A stretch of DNA of 64,000 bases from assembly GCF_008693005.1 (NCBI RefSeq), contig NZ_VXKE01000012.1, forward strand, positions 1 to 64,000, read 5' to 3'. Positions 9,127-16,735 of the stretch are shown here, piece after piece. The notes under the pieces are model-generated. The model worked only from the letters and a program-made list of their open reading frames with translations. It searched no databases and was not told the DNA's origin. Each line of letters starts with the position of its first letter. The first letter of the stretch is position 1. A program made the position numbers and the translations under genes. Source of the stretch: Helicobacter canis. Lineage in GTDB: Bacteria > Campylobacterota > Campylobacteria > Campylobacterales > Helicobacteraceae.

Positions 9127-10828
9127 TTATAGGTATGTTTCTAGCTTTTGTAACGCTTTTTGCAATAAATGTGGGCATACATACGCGCTCTCTTGCTGGG
9201 GGTGTGCGCTTGTATCAGTGGTCGTTGCTACCATATAGAAGTATCTACACCCCATAAGCAGAGCGCAAAACTGCGGGCAAGAGTAGTGATAATACTGCGG
9301 GAAGATTTCAAACACCACCGCGCCTTCTTGCATAAAAAAGGCATTGCTAAGCCCTGCGCCGTGTAGGCTTGCGATAATGCTACTCTCCCTAGCCATACAA
9401 GCTTGCTCCACTAGGCTTAACTCATCTGGCAGGATAATTTCATAGCCAAAGGCGGTGAAGATAGATTCTACTTCTTTGGTGTTTTCTAAGTGGCGATTAG
9501 AGCCGCTTGGGCGAGTTAGGAAGATTTTGCGCTTTTTGCTTGGTGAGGGCAGAAGTGTGGCAAAGTCTCTATAAAACTGCTGCAAGAGTAGCGGCAGCGC
9601 AAGCGTGCGATGATGTGTAACCCCATCGCGCCACTCCACGCTTTCAAAGTTTGCTATAAGCGTTGGGACGATTAGGGATTTAGCCTGTATGAGTCGGCTT
9701 GGGTTTAGGGGGAGGATTTTAGATTCTGGGATTTGTAGAATCTGCCACATCTGTCTTTGATATGGCATATCTTTGGCTAGGAGGTAGTAGTCTGGCTCTA
9801 GTCCGCTGCGGCGGATCTGCTCTAGGGCAGCTATGCTTTCGCTTAGGAAGTGGTAGTAGTTGGTGGCTTGGTGGAGCAGGGCTAGAGAGCCGCTAATTTT
9901 GTGGAGCTTGAATAGCTTTTGATAGTAGAATCTAGCCCATAGTTTGCACTGCTTTAAGGACTCTAGAATCTTGCGCGCTTTTGATGCGTTTCTAGGCAGG
10001 GCAAAGGCGTGGGTGGGGTAGGAAGTTTGAGAGATGATAGCCTTATGCGATTTGGTGATGACAATCTCGCTATCATCGCTATAGCAATAGCCTTGTGGAT
10101 AGACTCGCACAAAAAGTGCGCGGAAGCGGTAAGTATAAGGGCGGAAAAAGCGATGAAAGCTGCCGAAAATGTCTTGGAAGTGGAAGTTGTTGTAGGGCTT
10201 GGGTGCTGGCTTTTGGCTAGAATCCACTTGCGTGGATATGGATTGCCGCGCTTTGTCTTGTGCCAAAGCTCGCAATGACGGAGAATGGGTGTTGTTTGTA
10301 AGAATGCTTAGTGATTGAAAAGTGGATTCTGGGGTTTGGGCGTTCTTTGTGATGTGTGTTTCGCTGCCGCTGCAATCGTCTTTGTTGCCTTGCTTTTCGC
10401 CACCGCTGTGAGATTCTAGGATTGTAGATGAGAAAGGCTTGCTTTGCGTGCTTTTTAGTGCAACTTGCTCGCGGAAAGATTGGTGCTGTTCTCTAGGCTT
10501 GCTCTGGGATTCTAAGATTTTTGCGCTAGAAATGGCATTTTTCAAGTCGCGCGTGGGAGATAAGACTGATGGTCTATCGAGCTCGCGCGGTGCAGAAATC
10601 GCCGTTTCTAGCCAAAAAGCTGAATCCTTATCTACGCCCCCCCCCTAACTGCGATTCTATAAGCCCCTGCAAGCTCTCATCATCAGCATAAGAGAAAATG
10701 CCATTGCCACAGATGAGTAGGTTAGATTCTGGCTCTATGGGGATTTCTTGGGCTAGGTCGCCGCACTGCCTTGCGTGCTCAAAGCCTGTTCGCTTGCTCT
10801 CTAAAATGCGGAAAAGTAGCTGCAGCAT
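9127..10828 (-). CDS. phase-variable glycosyltransferase family 61 (DUF563) protein, out of frame at a G9 tract
   Basis: The 5' piece starts at ATG 10828 (MLQLLFRILESKRTG...) and stops just after G9 (10637-10645). The following frame is open from the tract to 9127, giving about 566 residues if the tract were 8 or 11 G. The C-terminal half is a GT61/DUF563 glycosyltransferase: LHQATNYYHFLSESIAALEQ, KRKIFLTRPSGSNRHLENTKEV, SLVEQACMARESSIIASLHGAGLSNAFFM (split). About 130 residues between the tract and the enzyme are repeat-derived, from a hairpin element at 10507-10627 and a CATTGCGAG-type palindrome near 10237-10283. Inferred role: surface glycan synthesis. Currently OFF. A downstream TTG at 10545 might allow weak reinitiation. 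Confidence 0.8.
10507..10627 (-). repeat. hairpin repeat element (family A), translated
   Basis: Ends are GGATTCAGCTTTT and TCTTAGAATCCC on the minus strand, with complementary arms GCTAGAAATGGC and GCCGTTTCTAGC around an inner hairpin. Directly abuts the G9 tract and is read in the glycosyltransferase frame as DSAFWLETAISAPREL.... Confidence 0.7.
10637..10645 (-). repeat. G9 phase-variation tract (GT61 gene)
   Basis: Nine C on the plus strand. G9 and G10 give early stops; G8 or G11 opens the frame into the downstream glycosyltransferase, checked codon by codon. Confidence 0.9.
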
Positions 10829-10926
10829 CGCATCTCCTTAATAAATGTGGATTTAGAATACAAACGCGCAATTGTGCCTATTTTGAAATAAAAGCTTGGT
10901 AAAGCTCCACTGCTATGGCTTGTGGG

Positions 10927-12876
10927 CTATAATGTGCTAGATTTGCCTTTGTCTCTTATATGAAGCAGTGCCGCCACAAGCCCCACACAAGCAATAATCC
11001 CAAGCGGCAGCACAGGCGACATATAGCGCGTCTCTGTTACAGGGGTAAAAGCCACGATAAAAAGTGCGCTAAAAAACCCAGCAAAAGAAGCACTAAAGCT
11101 AAAGACCAGCAGAGAGCTACGCATTTTGGGCTTAAATCTCCATAGCACAAAGGAAGCAAGCAGGACAAAAAGGCTTAGCAAAACGCCATAAATGTGATTG
11201 AGCGTGAGCTTGTGCGTGTATAGAAAGTCATAGATTTTAGTTTGCAAGGGGCTTAGGGTGATACTTTGCTCATTTTTGGGGAAGTCTTTGCTCGCTTCAA
11301 TGTGCCAAGGGTGCGTGGGTTTCTCTTGTAGCTTTGCGCTATCAAAGATCCACCCCGGGCTCTGCCACCACATCGCTTTTAAAAAGCGTGCTTCGTGGGC
11401 TAGGAAGTTTATGGGGTGCTTTACAATAGCTAGAATCCACTGCCTTTTTAGCCCCTCTATCTTGCCGTGGGGGATTGGGCGCAGGTCATCATACGCCCAA
11501 GGGACATTGAAAGGATCGGCATCAAGCAGGCTGCTTGTGTAGAGGGCTTTGACATCTTCCCAGCCTTTATTGGGGAGATACCATTCTTGCTTGAAGCAGC
11601 TAGCATCATCAGCTGGCACGCACGCGCCCGCGATTTGGTGCAGGAGTGTGGCGTTTGTGGGGTAGGCTACGCCTTTTGTAAGCAGCTTTGGGACTATGGT
11701 GGCGATACTAAGGCAGATGATCGCCGCTAGGGCAGTGGCTTTGACAAAGCTGCGTGTAAAGGTCTTGGGATCTAGCCCCCTATCTTGTAGCCACACATAC
11801 ACGAGCACAAAGCTTATGGGAAAGACGCTAAATATCGCATTATGTCGCCACAGCAGCGCGAAGCATAGCACCACTACAATCGCCCCCCACAAAAGCCTAG
11901 GATGCCGCACAGGCACGAGCAGGGCAAAAAGCACCATACTATACGCGCAAAATAGCAGCATAGGTAGCGCGAAGCTGTGGTATTGCACGAAATTTTGGAA
12001 GTAGATATTGCCTATAAAGATGGGAAAGAGCAGCAGCAGTGCCCAGAGTGAGCGAAAGCGCAGGTAAAAGCCCCACACCAAAAACAAAAGCCCTACATAA
12101 AAAGGCACGAGATTCCATAGATAGAGATAGTAAAGATGCTTGCCAAAAATTGCATAAAGCAGCTCTAGCACATAGGGGATAAACACAGGGTGCCAGTTGT
12201 CTTTGATCAAAGCAATGGAGCCATAAGTATCACCGATAATGTGAAAGCCCGGGAAGCCTAGCCAAAACTGAAAGACAAAAAGCCCCACAATAAGCCCAAA
12301 ACTAGCGCATAAAAACGCCTTGTCCCTGCGAGTAAGCGGAGCTAGACTTGTATGCCCCCCCCCCCAAGAATATTTAGAAGTGGATTCTAGCTTGCGCGGG
12401 TAAGAGGCGTTTAAGCTTGCTACTCTTTGGATAAAAATGATCATAAGCCATAGTAAAAGCACGAAGCTAAAGCATTGTAGCGTGCTCTGCAGGGGAGTGG
12501 CTAGAATCTTAGCACTATAAAAAAGCGTGCCAATGTGGCTTCCAAGCTCTAGGGGGGATTGTGAGATAAGCTCTAGGCGGTTGCTATCTGGGCTTGGATG
12601 TGTGAAGCTTGGGGCTTGGGCTAGGTCCCAGTCTATGCTGCGGATTGTGATTGCCACTGCGTCTTTGTGTGCGCGAAAGATTGGGCTTGAAAAGATGAGC
12701 TTAGCAGTGTAGTGGTGGGCTTGATCGCTAGATTCTAGCGTATCGACTACGCGTATATCTGCTTGTAGCAGCTTATCTGTGCTAGCAAGCCGCAAGCCCC
12801 CAAATATGCAAAGTGCAAGTGTTGCGCATAAGCTCCAAGCAATGAGCGCGCGCTTTATCCTAGAATCTAGCTTCAT
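10927..12876 (-). CDS. phase-variable polytopic membrane protein, GT-C-like (in frame)
   Basis: A 649-residue protein with an N-terminal TM, a periplasmic-type domain of about 90 residues, and roughly ten more TM helices. The segment IGDTYGSIALIKDNWHPVF (near residue 215), with an acidic residue in the first loop and a downstream WHP, resembles GT-C-like families such as DUF6020. I do not recognise a specific family. A G11 tract at 12355-12365 lies in the cytoplasm-facing linker after the second TM and is in frame (YSWGGGHTSL), so the gene is ON here. It lies among surface-glycan genes, so transfer of sugar or a phospho-group to a glycan is likely but inferred. Confidence 0.75.
   Translation of the reverse strand: MKLDSRIKRALIAWSLCATLALCIFGGLRLASTDKLLQADIRVVDTLESSDQAHHYTAKLIFSSPIFRAHKDAVAITIRSIDWDLAQAPSFTHPSPDSNRLELISQSPLELGSHIGTLFYSAKILATPLQSTLQCFSFVLLLWLMIIFIQRVASLNASYPRKLESTSKYSWGGGHTSLAPLTRRDKAFLCASFGLIVGLFVFQFWLGFPGFHIIGDTYGSIALIKDNWHPVFIPYVLELLYAIFGKHLYYLYLWNLVPFYVGLLFLVWGFYLRFRSLWALLLLFPIFIGNIYFQNFVQYHSFALPMLLFCAYSMVLFALLVPVRHPRLLWGAIVVVLCFALLWRHNAIFSVFPISFVLVYVWLQDRGLDPKTFTRSFVKATALAAIICLSIATIVPKLLTKGVAYPTNATLLHQIAGACVPADDASCFKQEWYLPNKGWEDVKALYTSSLLDADPFNVPWAYDDLRPIPHGKIEGLKRQWILAIVKHPINFLAHEARFLKAMWWQSPGWIFDSAKLQEKPTHPWHIEASKDFPKNEQSITLSPLQTKIYDFLYTHKLTLNHIYGVLLSLFVLLASFVLWRFKPKMRSSLLVFSFSASFAGFFSALFIVAFTPVTETRYMSPVLPLGIIACVGLVAALLHIRDKGKSSTL
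12355..12365 (-). repeat. G11 phase-variation tract (in frame)
   Basis: Read as TGG GGG GGG GGG CAT. Flanks (TATTCTT before, CATACAAGTCTAG after) resemble those of the galE and 20.8-kb tracts. Confidence 0.9.
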
Positions 12877-13018
12877 TATAGTCCTTAGAGAAGAGTAAAT
12901 TTATAGGCGGATTCTAGCATTTTTGCGCTTGTGGGAAGCTTGGGATAGGTTAAAGAGACAAAGAGAAATGCTTAAAATAAGTAAGATAGATTCTAAGGTT
13001 GGCACTAGAATCTGTGTT

Positions 13019-13070
13019 TCCTTATGGATTGCTTCGGCGATTTTATCGCCTCGCAATGACGATGTAAAAG
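13019..13070. repeat. CATTGCGAG-type palindrome (family C)
   Basis: Reads ATGGATTGCTTCGGCG...CGCCTCGCAATGACG, the recurring pattern in which GGATTGC(C) and GCAATGAC bracket a short hairpin. It shares the 365-base gap 12877-13241 with a family A element. A short 86-codon minus-strand frame here is made largely of the repeats. Confidence 0.6.
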
Positions 13071-13111
13071 TGGATTCTAGGGACAACACCAAAAATGTAA
13101 AAAAGCCAGCT

Positions 13112-13231
13112 AGGATTCTAGGATTTGCGATGAGAAATCGGGGCTTTTCAAGGACTCTCAAGGGCGCGCACTTGGGGTGCGTAACCGCCGAGAGTCCGCA
13201 GAAATCGCCGATTTATCGCGCAAAGCCGAAT
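13112..13231 (-). repeat. hairpin repeat element (family A), intergenic
   Basis: Plus-strand ends AGGATTCTAGGATTTGCG and CAAAGCCGAAT. Outer arms GCGATgagAAATCGG and CCGATTTATCGC pair; an inner GGACTCTC / GAGAGTCC stem surrounds a loop with GCGCACTTGGGGTGCG. Nearly identical to copies inside the FAD enzyme (17410-17530) and the HAD protein (53833-53953). Confidence 0.8.
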
Positions 13232-13241
13232 ACTTTTTAAC

Positions 13242-15140
13242 CTACCACAAGCACCGCCCGCTTTCACACTGATTCACCCCCTCCGCCCTAAGCGCACCCC
13301 CACTTCCGCGCCGCCCAGCCCCATCGCCACTGCAATCGCCAGCTGAGACCACGCTAGCAAAGGGCAGCGTGTGATACGCGCTTGCTTGAAGCGCAGCAAG
13401 CCGCTCTAAAGTATAGCCCCCTTCAACCAAACGCGATAAAAAATCCTGCCTTGTATAAACAGGAATCGTATAGGCGGCAAACTCTTCTTGACTTAGCAAA
13501 ATATTTGTGGGGATAATGCGCGTGCCATCATTGGTGCGGATAGCGACCATAGCGTGCGAGCCTCTGCGTCCATCAGGCGTGATTAAATCCATTAGCAAGA
13601 TAAACACGCTTCCACCCGGTGCGTGCAGGATATGCTCGGCTACGCGGTTGTTTTGCTCAGGATTTAGCCCAAGGATTGGGATATTCCAATCATATTGAGG
13701 CAGCAGGGAAATCGCGCTTGCCACGGCGGTGTTGTTGCTGCTTAGGGAGATAAACTCTGGGGTAACAAACTCGCGCCGCACATAGAGGCGAAACCACCCT
13801 AAAATATCGTGCAAGCTCTCATATAAAAGCGAGTGCCTAAGCCCAAAGGAGACAAAGGGGTTCGCCCTATATTGCGTGTCAAAGAAATAGCCTCCACTGC
13901 GCCTAGGGCTGCTAGGATTCTCCAAAATCTCTGCGACAATTTGAAAAGACTGCAAGAGGCATACCCCGCAAATCCCTGCCGCGCTCATCGAGCTATCGGT
14001 GGTAGTAATAATGGCTAAGAAGCGATCGCGCCACTCACTGCTAAAGCGGAAATTTGAGGGCAGGGGCGTGGGCTTGGGGGAGCGTTTGTGCCGTGTTTTC
14101 TTAGGGGGGTTTGGGCTATTGCTTGGGGCTGGGCAGGTGCTTAGATTCTCCCCAGCATTAGCGTTGATAAACCGCAGCCACTCTAGCGCATCATTGCTTA
14201 TGGCAAAGCCAGAGATCGCGGCATTGCCCGTGTCGCCTTGCATATATTCTGGTGTAGCGATATAGGGCACGCCCCACGATGGTCCATAGCGTGTAAGGCG
14301 TAAGGGGTTGTTTTGAAAATTGAGCAAGGCTACTTCATTTGCTTTGGTGGGGATAAGCTTCCAATACGCCTTATTGAGCTTAGGCGGTGTCTCATCGCTG
14401 CATTTTGCCCACCATATCCACTCCCACTGCGCACCATTATCATCAGCATACGCGCAATCAAGCCTAGCATTTGGGGCATTAAAGAGAGCGATATGCCCAC
14501 TTTGGAGGTTGTAGTAAATGGGCGTAGTGTTTTTGCTAGAGTGATTGCCTGCTAGGAAGTAGCGTTCATTGCCAAATTTCGAGGGCAAATCCCACGCGAT
14601 AAAAGTCTCTATGCTAAGGCTGCCGGGCTGGGCTATGGTGTCTATCCAGCTTTGCATATCATCGCTAAGTGTGTGGCGCGGCAGTGAAGTATCACGCAAT
14701 TTAGCGGCATAAATATAGCTGCCATCGTCTTTTAGCATATAGGTTTGCTGGGCATTATAAAAGTGCATATCTTTGAGTATCCACTGCTGGGCGCGGTTGT
14801 TGATAGTACAGGGTGTGAGCAGGGCATAGTCTTTGCTCGCTCTGCCTTTGCTCACAGAATCAGGCGCGGTGATACAAAACCAGCTGCCATTAAGCTTATA
14901 AGCAAGGCGCGAGAAGACATCATATCGCGCTTTTTGGGAGGCGTCATCGCCGCAGAGATTTAGCTGCAAGTAGATCCCACTGCTAGCAGGCGATGGCGTG
15001 TAGCAGAAGGTATTCACGCTGGTATGGACTTTGATAGGAGTGTCTTTGGGAGTGTGCGCTTTCTTTGGTGTGGGGGCAGAATCTAGCATACTTTGTAGTG
15101 TGCATAGTAGCAGCAAAATAGAGAGACAAGAGTGCTTCAT
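13242..15140 (-). CDS. secreted DUF1561 (PF07598)-like protein with lectin-like N-terminus; possible toxin
   Basis: A 632-residue exported protein (signal peptide MKHSCLSILLLLCTLQS). Residues about 45-260 contain YDVFSRLAYKLNGSWFCIT (72-90), PCTINNRAQQWILKD (110-124) and GAQWEWIWW (236-244). These carry ricin-B-like QxW repeats and the arrangement I associate with PF07598/DUF1561 proteins of Leptospira (virulence-modifying proteins) and Bartonella. A Pro/Lys-rich linker (337-362) precedes a C-terminal domain with ICGVCLLQS (Cys391, Cys394) and GSHAMVAIR (His529), which look like a possible Cys-His pair. The extreme C-terminus is Gly-rich and unusual. Family assignment is from memory of motifs, not a search; toxicity is inference. 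Confidence 0.6.
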   Translation of the reverse strand: MKHSCLSILLLLCTLQSMLDSAPTPKKAHTPKDTPIKVHTSVNTFCYTPSPASSGIYLQLNLCGDDASQKARYDVFSRLAYKLNGSWFCITAPDSVSKGRASKDYALLTPCTINNRAQQWILKDMHFYNAQQTYMLKDDGSYIYAAKLRDTSLPRHTLSDDMQSWIDTIAQPGSLSIETFIAWDLPSKFGNERYFLAGNHSSKNTTPIYYNLQSGHIALFNAPNARLDCAYADDNGAQWEWIWWAKCSDETPPKLNKAYWKLIPTKANEVALLNFQNNPLRLTRYGPSWGVPYIATPEYMQGDTGNAAISGFAISNDALEWLRFINANAGENLSTCPAPSNSPNPPKKTRHKRSPKPTPLPSNFRFSSEWRDRFLAIITTTDSSMSAAGICGVCLLQSFQIVAEILENPSSPRRSGGYFFDTQYRANPFVSFGLRHSLLYESLHDILGWFRLYVRREFVTPEFISLSSNNTAVASAISLLPQYDWNIPILGLNPEQNNRVAEHILHAPGGSVFILLMDLITPDGRRGSHAMVAIRTNDGTRIIPTNILLSQEEFAAYTIPVYTRQDFLSRLVEGGYTLERLAALQASAYHTLPFASVVSAGDCSGDGAGRRGSGGALRAEGVNQCESGRCLW

Positions 15141-15182
15141 CGCCGACCTTTGTGTGTGGAGTTAGGCGGATATTGTAGCACT

Positions 15183-16422
15183 TTAGCAAGTGGGGTGGCA
15201 GAGCCTGCGGTATAAGCAGTAAATAGGCACATACAAAAGACTCGCCCAAAAGCCAAGATACCATAGCACAAAGCAAAAATGTCTGTGGATATAGCTATGA
15301 GATTTGCCAAGCACAAACCAGCTTAACGCAGGCAGGGCAAAGCACACAAGCAAGGCGATATAAAAGCTTCTATAAGATTTGCTAGACTCTTTAACACAGG
15401 CGAAAACAGCTACGCCAAGCAAAAGGAGCATAAAGGGCTTGCTAAGGTAGATTCTAATAACTTCTAAGGCATTTGCATTAAGCGAGGCGGCATAAACGGG
15501 GTCAAAGTCTTTCGCGCTGCCCCCTACCATTCTGCGTAAAAAGTCATTGTGATAAATATCCATAAGTCCAACCCATAAATCCCCACCACCGCGGATATAA
15601 GTATGGACTATAAAGGTAAGCAAAAACCCCACACAAGCAAGGATAAACAGCCCTAAGCCATAGCTGAAAGACTGCTTTACTGAAAGGCTAAGAAAAGGGC
15701 TTTGAGAGCCTGTAAGCACTCCATAGAGAAAGCTTACAACAAATGGACTAAGAGAGAACAAAATAATACTTGTAAGAAACTCATAGCTCATACTTGCCCG
15801 TAGGGCTATGGCAAAGGTAAAGCACAGGCAAAAAGCGATGATTGTATATTTATTCCCCCCCCCCCCGTGAATAAATAGCAATATGTCTATACAGACTCAA
15901 AGCAAAAATCGCAGGGAGAATCCAAAAGCCAAAGCTAAAGTAAAGACTCCCGCTAAAGTTTGCCACCCAGCCACTTGTAAAAAGCGAGAGAAAAAAGATA
16001 ATCCCAAACGCCCTGCCAAAGATTTTGCCTAGCAGAAACGCGCATATAAGCAAGCATAACGCGCTAAAAAATGCAGCGAGTCTATACAAGGGCTTTAAGC
16101 TCTCTAGCCCAAGCGCATTGTGCAGCCACGCATAGAAAAAGCCCTGCACGCCTATGGCAGATCGATAATGGCTAAAGGAGAGCACGCCTAGCTCATCGCT
16201 TTTGACAAAGCTTAGTCCATAGCCCTCCAAATCATAGTCGTGGCTCTGGGCTAGAATAGTCGCTGGGATATGGTAATCCACATCGCCAAAGTGATTAGCG
16301 TGCTGGTAAAATAGCGCGCTTGTGGCAAGTAGCACAAGCAGCATAAAGCTAGCGATATATACGCGTTTTTGCGCGATAGAATCTGCAGCTTGCAGAAATC
16401 GTGTAAAAAGATTGTGTAACAT
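15183..16422 (-). CDS. phase-variable polytopic GT-C-like membrane protein, out of frame at a G12 tract
   Basis: The 5' piece starts at ATG 16422 (MLHNLFTRFLQAAD, with AAAGGAG upstream) and ends just past G12 with YSRGGGE. The 3' piece, in another frame, runs to 15183 and contributes at least five further TM helices. With 11 or 14 G the two join into about 412 residues. An acidic loop after the first TM (HFGDVDYHIPATILAQ) is consistent with GT-C or PMT-like glycosyltransferases, but I recognise no specific family. Upstream in-frame codons back to 16551 come from a repeat element and lack a ribosome-binding site. Currently OFF; likely role in surface glycan modification. Confidence 0.75.
15855..15866 (-). 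repeat. G12 phase-variation tract (OFF)
   Basis: CGG GGG GGG GGG GAA TAA in the present state; 11 G would read CGG GGG GGG GGG AAT AAA and continue into the downstream frame. Confidence 0.9.
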
Positions 16423-16445
16423 TGTTTGCTCCTTTGCTTGGTTTG

Positions 16446-16567
16446 GCGTTGGCTTTTTGCGAAAAAGCGGGGAGTTTGCCTTTTGTTTGTGCGATAGCCA
16501 CTCAAGGCTTATCTCCGCACAAAAGGCTGCACAGCCCCGCTTTTTCATCAAAAATCCTGCCGCCTAG
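16446..16567. repeat. hairpin repeat element (family A, second end type)
   Basis: Ends GGCGTTGGCTTT and AAATCCTGCCGCC. Outer arms GAAAAAGCGGGG / CCCCGCTTTTTC (12 bp) and inner arms GCCTTTTGT / ACAAAAGGC. The same ends occur at 38898-39047 and 61042-61163. Confidence 0.75.
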
Positions 16568-16610
16568 TTGCTTGGCTCAAAACACATTTGCAGCTTGGTT
16601 ATTTTCTCTG

Positions 16611-16735
16611 GGATTCTAGGAATTGCGGTGTTGCTAGTGGGGCTTTTAGCAAATTTTGGGGTGGAGCTAGACATAAGGTCTGCGGTTACCCCAAAATTTG
16701 CTAAATCGCCACTATGATTACCCAAAGCCGAATCC
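16611..16735. repeat. hairpin repeat element (family A) abutting a stop codon
   Basis: Ends GGATTCTAGGAATTGCGG and CCCAAAGCCGAATCC. The main stem is a perfect 18-bp inverted repeat (16645-16662 with 16688-16705) around an inner AGAC / GTCT hairpin. Its last base is part of the FAD-enzyme stop codon (TAG at 16737-16735). Confidence 0.85.

Noticed and set aside
12901-13161. 86-codon minus-strand open frame
   Set aside because: It is built from a family A element and a family C palindrome in a gap, without a convincing ribosome-binding site or protein-like conservation.
15183-15881. Independent gene starting at TTG 15881
   Set aside because: It lacks a start signal and is the downstream part of the tract-split gene beginning at 16422.
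16423-16551. 43-codon N-terminal extension of the membrane protein at 16422
   Set aside because: The extension is translated from a hairpin repeat (16446-16567), and a good AAAGGAG site precedes ATG 16422 instead.
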